Assembly (NCBI GenBank): GCA_002409145.1
Contig: DHUL01000048.1
Location: forward strand, 1 to 38,452
Length of the DNA stretch: 38,452 nt
Source of the DNA: Bacteroidales bacterium UBA5235
GTDB taxonomy: Bacteria; Bacteroidota; Bacteroidia; Bacteroidales; VadinHA17
Direction: 5' to 3'
Shown: piece after piece, positions 33,416 through 38,452 of the stretch
How the letters are laid out: each line of letters begins with the position of its first letter
How positions within the stretch are numbered: the first letter of the stretch is position 1
Notes under the pieces: generated by a model
Seen by the model: the letters and a program-made list of their open reading frames with translations, nothing else
What the model was told of the DNA's origin: nothing
Database searches by the model: none
Program-made: the position numbers and the translations under genes

Positions 33416-34057
33416 TTATGAAGGTATTCCCTTCTCCTTCAGTGAGTATCGCTTTTCAGGTAATAGTTGTTGTGACTCGTGACTGGCTTTTATTGAATGA
33501 AAGTAAGTCACTCCGTGGTGTTCTTTCATGAGTACAACCTTAAAGCCAAATTCATTCAGGAGATTTGTAACAGTTTTCCGTGTAAGAGATCGGTCGGTCT
33601 TCGCATCCATTAAATTGTATATCCTGTTTACAAAAGGTATCCTTGATTCAATTCCAATCTCATAGGATTCCGGTATTTCCGAGAGCTTTTCAGAAAGGTT
33701 GTTGTATTTAAATGAAAAACGATTTTGGGTTTTATTGTCAACAAAGCATCCAATGAAATTGGCCTGGTAATGCAATAATTCCGAAAGTTTACGTACAAAG
33801 CCTCTCAACTCCCTGACATGGTTAAGTTTCATCAGGTTAACAATCGTTTGCACCCTTTTCAGTTCTTCAAAATCGTAGAAATAATGATTCCTGTGAGGGA
33901 GGACAAGTAAACCTGATTCAACCCCGATACCCACACTGGCAAGGTAGTTTATAAAGTCCTCCGGCATTCTGTCAGATATTTTACCGGAAGATATGTTAAG
34001 ATCCATATGATCAGATGAATGAGTCTTATGGAGTATATTATGGTCAGGCCGGTCCAT
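33416..34057 (-). CDS. Conserved Bacteroidota protein of unknown function (methyltransferase-like C-terminus)
   Basis: This is a 213-residue soluble protein without signal peptide. The middle reads LKRVQTIVNLMKLNHVRELRGFVRKLSELL and FIGCFVDNKTQNRF, and the end reads GFKVVLMKEHHGVTYFHSIKA. The overall wording is familiar from uncharacterised Bacteroidota proteins of this size. The last segment resembles the final beta-hairpin of class I SAM-dependent methyltransferases, but no SAM-binding glycine motif is present, so enzymatic activity is not claimed. An internal start at 34006 (MDLNISSGKISDRMPEDF) may be the true one. No operon partner is close. Confidence 0.65.
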   Translation of the reverse strand: MDRPDHNILHKTHSSDHMDLNISSGKISDRMPEDFINYLASVGIGVESGLLVLPHRNHYFYDFEELKRVQTIVNLMKLNHVRELRGFVRKLSELLHYQANFIGCFVDNKTQNRFSFKYNNLSEKLSEIPESYEIGIESRIPFVNRIYNLMDAKTDRSLTRKTVTNLLNEFGFKVVLMKEHHGVTYFHSIKASHESQQLLPEKRYSLKEKGIPS

Positions 34058-34161
34058 CGATTATAACATCAATACCTCCGCAATAACGGTATTTGTAAAT
34101 GAAGATCTAATGAAATTGAACTTTCTGTACGGCATTAATAGAGTCAGATTGACCACCCCGG

Positions 34162-34725
34162 TTATTTAAGCCGCAGATTTCCGGGATCAAGATCCGGAGG
34201 CATACCCTGCGGGAATCGGCTAAACCTGCCTAAATCTTTAAGGCTGTACTTCAGCGGGTATTTCATTACGTTTCCATATAATTCGTTCATACTCATAATT
34301 GTACCGGTTACCAATAAAGGAATCCCGATGATCAGAAGTGCAACTCCGGGGTCCGGCCTTATTATTGCCCCGATCATAGTGGGTAATAATGACAAGCCTG
34401 TAATAAAAGATACTGTTGCACTCTGCGGCTTGAAAGGGTAGAGTACGGCTGTTGTGACAGCACCTTGATGGATCTTTAAAAATGCAGAACTTGTCAGCAG
34501 ATAAACAGTGTCATTCTCAATTGCAATCAGCTCCCCTGAGATTTCTGTTGGCCGGGAGAGTGGCAGATCCTGTTGCATTTGTATCACTATCCAGCTGCCG
34601 GTACTGCTCTTTTCCGCCATGGATGGTTGTGGCATATATGCCCTTGGAATCATTGAATTCTGACATTCAGTCAGGAATATCAGGCATACTATGAGCCGAA
34701 TTATCTGGTTAATTCTTTCTGACAT
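34162..34725 (-). CDS. Lipoprotein with two membrane-like segments, unknown function
   Basis: The product of about 187 residues has a lipoprotein-like leader (MSERINQIIRLIVCLIFLTEC). A beta region follows (SWIVIQMQQDLPLSRPTEISGELIAIENDTVYLLT) and then two hydrophobic stretches (about residues 105-150). The frame is open 21 codons further upstream, but Met at 34725 gives the leader and overlaps the upstream gene's 3' end by 17 nt. This indicates a two-gene unit with the 34709-36298 lipoprotein. A small beta region with ENDTVYLL wording also appears in the partner protein (DGSLYVLDIF), hinting at related domains. The family is not recognised. Confidence 0.6.
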   Translation of the reverse strand: MSERINQIIRLIVCLIFLTECQNSMIPRAYMPQPSMAEKSSTGSWIVIQMQQDLPLSRPTEISGELIAIENDTVYLLTSSAFLKIHQGAVTTAVLYPFKPQSATVSFITGLSLLPTMIGAIIRPDPGVALLIIGIPLLVTGTIMSMNELYGNVMKYPLKYSLKDLGRFSRFPQGMPPDLDPGNLRLK

Positions 34726-36298
34726 ATCTGCTATTCCAGAAACTATTCTCCAAATCGTTTTCCACTTTCTTGAAATCATTGCCTGCATGCCTCAGGTAGA
34801 GCCCGGGAAACCCGAAGAAGACTGCAGCCTTGAGATGATTCTCTTCCTCCAGCCATGATTCTCTCATCCATTCCAGGTAATATCCCCTGCTTTTAAGGAA
34901 CAGATCATAATCATCGCCAACATCGGGTATCCTGTATTTTATTTCGTATACATCCCCCGGGAGTGTTATAAGGGTTGTCTGCAGACCTTTCAGAAGCGGG
35001 GCTGCTGCGGTATCCGGATTATTTTTGGCTACGACCTCTGACGGTTCAACTATTATAGGATCAGTCTCATTCCCCAGCCTGCCCAGCGCAGCATAGTCAA
35101 TCCTCCATAATCCCTTTGTCATCCGAAGCTTTATTTTCACCTCTCCGGAACCTGTCCCGGGAAGTTTTATCAGATGTAAGTCTGAGGCAATTGGCCCTGA
35201 CTCTGAGATTTCATCTGCCCTGATCCATTGTCCGCCGGAATCCCGATAAAATATTTCAATGGGGCCGAGAAGATCTTTTATCCTGTCAAATTTGCGCTGC
35301 GGTAGCTTGTCCCCACTCTCAATTCTTGCGGCAAAGTAACCTGCAGATCTGCCAAGGTATGCAAGCCCCTGATAGAAAAGATAGGTTGTCATGAATGTCT
35401 GCCTGCATCCTAAAATAAGTCCAATTTTACCCTCAGGCACATCATTAAAAGTAAGTTCAACGGATTCCTTGGAAATAAGATTATGTGGATCACTCCGGCT
35501 GTACCTTTCCTTTTTGTCCATCGATCTCAACTGCTCAAGACAGTCACCTTCGGGAGCCTTGCATGATGTTGGCGCATGAATATCTGATGTCTGAAAGAAC
35601 TCACCTTCTTCAGTGGCAAATACCCTTTCTCCGTCACCCCTCGGCAATAACATTATGTTGGCATACCTTATTACATGAGTCTCCAGAGCTTCGTTCGTGA
35701 GCTTAATGCTGAAATTGTTACCGGCAGGATGGGCATGGTAGAGCATGTCGATATCATCCGTCTCATATTTCCGCAAAATGCTAGATGAGAAACCTTCCGC
35801 CATGAGTGTCGTGTCAGTTCCGTCCCATGAGTAAAATGTCGGGCATGAACCAAAACATGCTTTGGGGTTGGCCAGGCAATAAGCTGTAAGGCCAATTGTA
35901 GCGGCAGAAACCAGGGATATGCCCAGAATTTTTCCCGTCATCTTGCTTTTTATCTGATTTACTTCTACAAGGGCGATATCTGTCAGGGCGACAGAGAACC
36001 TTCTATCTATCCACTGACCTGACAGATCTGTGTTTGTCCTGATCACATCCCTGTATTTATCATAGTAAATCCCGAATCCATAAGCAGTATCTGAATTATT
36101 ATCCATATCAAAAATGTCAAGCACATAAAGAGAACCGTCTTTCATATGTACCTTGACATTGTAAATAGATGAATCAGCGGCTGTTACAGGAGGTTGTCGC
36201 AGCTCCCTGATAAGCGTGGTGGCACAACGAGTATTGAACATGAGTATCAGAAGCAGGATTGGCAACAAATAGCAGGTATAGAATTTTATTTTTTTCAT
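34709..36298 (-). CDS. Large lipoprotein of unknown function
   Basis: This 529-residue lipoprotein has a leader ending in FNTRC. The N-terminal part (about 45-115) has a beta-strand module (NVKVHMKDGSLYVLDIFDM). A membrane-like segment and a Cys cluster follow (YCLANPKACFGSCPTFYSW, about residues 138-156), then a long, mostly beta region. The cluster with CxxxxxxCxxxC spacing could hold disulfides or a metal. The C-terminus (EWMRESWLEEENHLKAAVFFGFPGLYLRHAG) is helical. I recall similar uncharacterised Bacteroidota proteins but no function. It forms a unit with the overlapping downstream lipoprotein gene and is divergent from the aldo/keto reductase. Confidence 0.65.
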   Translation of the reverse strand: MKKIKFYTCYLLPILLLILMFNTRCATTLIRELRQPPVTAADSSIYNVKVHMKDGSLYVLDIFDMDNNSDTAYGFGIYYDKYRDVIRTNTDLSGQWIDRRFSVALTDIALVEVNQIKSKMTGKILGISLVSAATIGLTAYCLANPKACFGSCPTFYSWDGTDTTLMAEGFSSSILRKYETDDIDMLYHAHPAGNNFSIKLTNEALETHVIRYANIMLLPRGDGERVFATEEGEFFQTSDIHAPTSCKAPEGDCLEQLRSMDKKERYSRSDPHNLISKESVELTFNDVPEGKIGLILGCRQTFMTTYLFYQGLAYLGRSAGYFAARIESGDKLPQRKFDRIKDLLGPIEIFYRDSGGQWIRADEISESGPIASDLHLIKLPGTGSGEVKIKLRMTKGLWRIDYAALGRLGNETDPIIVEPSEVVAKNNPDTAAAPLLKGLQTTLITLPGDVYEIKYRIPDVGDDYDLFLKSRGYYLEWMRESWLEEENHLKAAVFFGFPGLYLRHAGNDFKKVENDLENSFWNSRYVRKN

Positions 36299-36375
36299 CT
36301 TCAGAATTTAATTGACCCGATATTCCAACGTGCTCCTTTAAAATCAGCGTCAATTTAATCCAATATCCCTTAACC

Positions 36376-36463
36376 GACTTTGCTATACGTCCCAAAGAAT
36401 GTTCTCAATGTGCCAAAATGAGAAATGCAGTCGACATCTTAATCGCCATGATCCGGGAACGGA
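36376..36463 (+). repeat. Two-half-site interspersed element, copy 2
   Basis: GTCCCAAAGA (36389-36398) and GTGCCAAAATG (36410-36420) are 21 bp apart with ATGTTCTCAAT between them. Similarity to copy 1 continues on the right through CAGTC..TTAAT..CCGGGA.CGG. It lies in the 285-bp divergent spacer and is oriented toward the aldo/keto reductase gene, ending about 120 bp upstream of its ATG and 70 bp upstream of its promoter. Confidence 0.65.
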
Positions 36464-36533
36464 AATGCAGATATTGACATTCATGGGTGGATGCCGGTTC
36501 AGGATAGGCAGAACCAAATTGCCGGATGATTTA

Positions 36534-36565
36534 TTTGACTTCAGCCCGGCGGCGATATAATTTTA
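36534..36565 (+). promoter_or_regulatory. Promoter of the aldo/keto reductase gene
   Basis: TTTG (36534-36537) and TAATTTTA (36558-36565, one mismatch to TAnnTTTG) are 20 bp apart, the standard Bacteroidota spacing. Transcription should start near 36571, leaving a leader of about 13 nt before the ATG at 36584. Confidence 0.55.
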
Positions 36566-36583
36566 ATCTCTTAAAGGTCTGAT

Positions 36584-37921
36584 ATGAAACAAAAAACAGT
36601 CAACCGCAGAACATTCCTGTCAAAATCGACAGCATGTATTACAGGCGTAGGTATAGCTGGCACATGTGCGATGTTCGGCCGGGAGAATCTACCCCATGAA
36701 CAAAAGCAGCCGGCAATAAAAGAATACAGGGTGCTTGGGCGTACCGGGTTCAGAGTGTCAGACATCGGATGTGGCTATCCGGGCTTGGTAAACGAGAGTG
36801 TTCTGAAAGCTGCTATAGCCGGCGGGATAAATTTTATCGATACAATCGAGGGACATGGCGGCGGCAACAGTGAAATCGCCATCGGCCGGGCAATCAAAAC
36901 CTGTCCGAGAGATTCGCTGTTTATCAACTCCAAGATTGCAGTCACTGAGAAGGATACAGGAGAAACTCTTGTCGCCAGGGTAAAAAAATCACTGGAAAGA
37001 CTTGATACTGATTACATTGACGGACTGATGCTTTGGCACGCTACCACTGCCAGGGAAACAGAGAACAAAGTTTTCCATAAGGCCGTCAGACAGATGCGGA
37101 AGGAGGGTATTGTGAGGTTCAGCGGCGTCTCCTGCCATGGGTCAAGTTACGCGGACGAGCCACCGGAGACAATGGATAAGATAATATGTGCAGCCGTTGA
37201 CAGCGGGCGTTTTGACATCGTAATGTTCGTTTATAACTATGTCCAGAAGGAGATGGGTGATAAAATCCTTGAACTGTGCGGGAAAAAGAACGTCGGGACA
37301 ACCCTGATGAAGACTGATCCTTTCGGGGGAGCTTACAATATCGTTACGAACATGGTTACAAATTACCAGAAAGAAAACAAGGAAATCCCTCCGAATATTC
37401 AGAAAGTTTATTCGAAGATAATGAAGAGCCAGGAGCAGGCGATGCCGTTCCTGATACAGCATGGCTTGTCTGATTTAAACGCCCGGAAAGAGGCTGCGAT
37501 AAGTTTCGTGCTGAACCACCCGGCTGTCAGTACCGTCCTGATCTCATTTTCAAACTTCACGGAGGTTGCTGATTATATTAGATTGTCCGGATCACGACTG
37601 ACTGACAGGGCATTGTCAGAGGTAAACTCGCTCAGGGCAACATTCGGCCCGCTTTACTGCCGTCACGCATGCGGCATATGTGAGAGCACCTGTCCCAGGA
37701 GAGTTCCTGTCAATACGATCATGCGGTATAACAATTATTTCGTGGCACAGTCACGCGAAAAGTATGCCATCAGCCAGTACCTCGGGCTTGACAGGCCAAA
37801 TGCCGGGAATTGTGCCGGTTGTGAAGGATTCTGTGAAGCTGCCTGCCCGTTTGGAGTCCCCATCCACGCACTGCTTGTGGATGCTCATAAAAACCTGAGT
37901 CTTACAGGTGAATATGCCTGA
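36584..37921 (+). CDS. Tat-exported aldo/keto reductase with C-terminal Fe-S domain
   Basis: This 445-residue putative oxidoreductase has a twin-arginine signal (NRRTFLSKS at residues 7-15), then an AKR barrel (about 48-340), then a ferredoxin-like tail. AKR tetrad positions: Asp86 (IDT) and Lys117 (NSK) are present, and His152 (LWH) is present. The catalytic Tyr position is His91 (EGHGGGNSE instead of a GYG-type loop). The tail carries Cys359, 363, 366, 370 followed by Pro, and Cys410, 413, 417, 421 followed by Pro, enough for one or two [4Fe-4S] clusters. Tat export of a folded cofactor protein fits this. Physiological substrate and partner are unknown. It has its own promoter and lies downstream of repeat copy 2. 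Confidence 0.88.
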   Translation: MKQKTVNRRTFLSKSTACITGVGIAGTCAMFGRENLPHEQKQPAIKEYRVLGRTGFRVSDIGCGYPGLVNESVLKAAIAGGINFIDTIEGHGGGNSEIAIGRAIKTCPRDSLFINSKIAVTEKDTGETLVARVKKSLERLDTDYIDGLMLWHATTARETENKVFHKAVRQMRKEGIVRFSGVSCHGSSYADEPPETMDKIICAAVDSGRFDIVMFVYNYVQKEMGDKILELCGKKNVGTTLMKTDPFGGAYNIVTNMVTNYQKENKEIPPNIQKVYSKIMKSQEQAMPFLIQHGLSDLNARKEAAISFVLNHPAVSTVLISFSNFTEVADYIRLSGSRLTDRALSEVNSLRATFGPLYCRHACGICESTCPRRVPVNTIMRYNNYFVAQSREKYAISQYLGLDRPNAGNCAGCEGFCEAACPFGVPIHALLVDAHKNLSLTGEYA

Positions 37922-37938
37922 TATTCCTGTTCACATGC

Positions 37939-38256
37939 TCATTTAATACGGATGAAGTGGTCCATGATGCCCAGGAAAAGATGTTCCTCATCGGGTAGGC
38001 TTAGCTCATAAGTTGAGCACAGGAAATAGTCTTTCCTGACGGTACCAAGTCCGGCCAGGGAGGCGGCAGGCCCTGAAAAGAGTCTTGTCAGGTCTCCGGA
38101 AATGGTCTCATCACCCTTCACCTGTTCCCTTATCCTGTCCTTCAGGAAAGAAGTGAACTGCGGTTCAGACGGATTGGTTGAATAAAGCAGTACGACGATA
38201 AGGATAAGGACTACCCACCCATAGGGAAACCGACCTGATTTTTTTGCTGCAATCAT
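37939..38256 (-). CDS. Small single-pass membrane protein, possibly DUF4359-like
   Basis: This 105-residue protein has one N-terminal membrane helix (about residues 10-27, FPYGWVVLILIVVLLYSTN). A soluble part containing NPSEPQFTSFLKDRIREQV follows, and the protein ends in LFLGIMDHFIRIK. The (T)NPSE..F..FL wording after a membrane helix resembles the DUF4359 group, though this is from memory. The mature part probably faces the periplasm. It is convergent with the aldo/keto reductase (17 bp between stops). Copy 3 of the repeat element lies 112 bp upstream, oriented toward it. Confidence 0.65.
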   Translation of the reverse strand: MIAAKKSGRFPYGWVVLILIVVLLYSTNPSEPQFTSFLKDRIREQVKGDETISGDLTRLFSGPAASLAGLGTVRKDYFLCSTYELSLPDEEHLFLGIMDHFIRIK

Positions 38257-38368
38257 ATTTGCGGTATTTGACGGATGTATTATCCGGGAACTTCTCCGGG
38301 GTTAAAAATACAACGCAGAAGGGGTTAAAACAAGTATCCAAACTTACCTGAAGAGTTTTCAGGGCAAT

Positions 38369-38416
38369 CATTTTGGTACGTATAGAACAAATTTTGGTAC
38401 AAACGGGAAAATCCAT
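38369..38416 (-). repeat. Two-half-site interspersed element, copy 3
   Basis: On the minus strand GTACCAAAAT (38391-38400) and GTACCAAAATG (38369-38379) are exactly 21 bp apart with TTGTTCTATAC between them. AAAATCCAT on the + strand (38408-38416) is 7 bp beyond the outer half-site, the same spacing as in copy 1. The best-preserved half-sites of the three copies are here. The rest of 38257-38452 holds nothing else recognisable. Confidence 0.65.
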
Positions 38417-38452
38417 TGCCAAAACGGAGCCGAACTTTGTATTAGTTGCTTG

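Noticed and set aside
38165..38422. 85-codon minus-strand frame at the right end
   Set aside because: It overlaps the 37939-38256 gene in another frame, and its start lies in repeat copy 3.
1..38452. CRISPR arrays, toxin-antitoxin pairs or restriction systems
   Set aside because: No regularly spaced repeats of suitable length and no recognisable Cas, toxin or methyltransferase/nuclease genes were found.

Overview
The window looks like a chromosome segment of a Bacteroidota bacterium, probably in or near the Bacteroidales/Marinilabiliales. The evidence is a SusC/SusD/SusE/SusF-type starch locus, an amylase with a type IX secretion (T9SS) C-terminal sorting domain, several promoter boxes of the Bacteroidota form TTTG-N19..21-TAnnTTTG, few clear Shine-Dalgarno sequences, many small lipoproteins, and Bacteroidota forms of SppA, LpxK, HflX and purine nucleoside phosphorylase. 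The species cannot be named from the sequence alone.

Region 1 (1-16654) is an alpha-glucan utilisation locus. A rightward group holds a GH65 glucoside phosphorylase (5' end cut by the window edge), a SusA-like periplasmic GH13 and a GH13 lipoprotein. It converges on a leftward group of susC-susD-susE-susF-like genes followed by a large T9SS-exported amylase. A LacI-family regulator is divergent from susC, and the shared intergenic region carries two abutting LacI-type operator-like sites. The expected flow is: cell-surface amylases cut starch, SusD/E/F bind it, SusC imports oligosaccharides, the periplasmic GH13 trims them, and the GH65 enzyme phosphorolyses maltose in the cytoplasm.

Region 2 (16655-30691) is ordinary housekeeping sequence: an MBL-fold hydrolase, a ZIP metal transporter, a small outer-membrane protein, tRNA-Glu(TTC), rpsT, radC, folK, the sppA-lpxK-punA cluster, a secreted lamin-tail protein, asd, hflX, a large lipoprotein, a TonB-family protein and tRNA-Ala(GGC). 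Several intrinsic terminators and -7 boxes are visible.

Region 3 (30692-38452) begins immediately after tRNA-Ala and is visibly more AT-rich and gene-poor at first. It contains palindromes and direct repeats, the N-terminal remnant of a tyrosine integrase with a nonsense codon, and a stretch resembling domain I of a group II intron with no reverse transcriptase. A run of orphan secreted or lipoprotein genes follows, then a Tat-exported ferredoxin-domain aldo/keto reductase. Three copies of a short element, each with two GTnCCAAA half-sites exactly 21 bp apart, lie upstream of three genes and point toward each of them. This is the least explained signal in the window.
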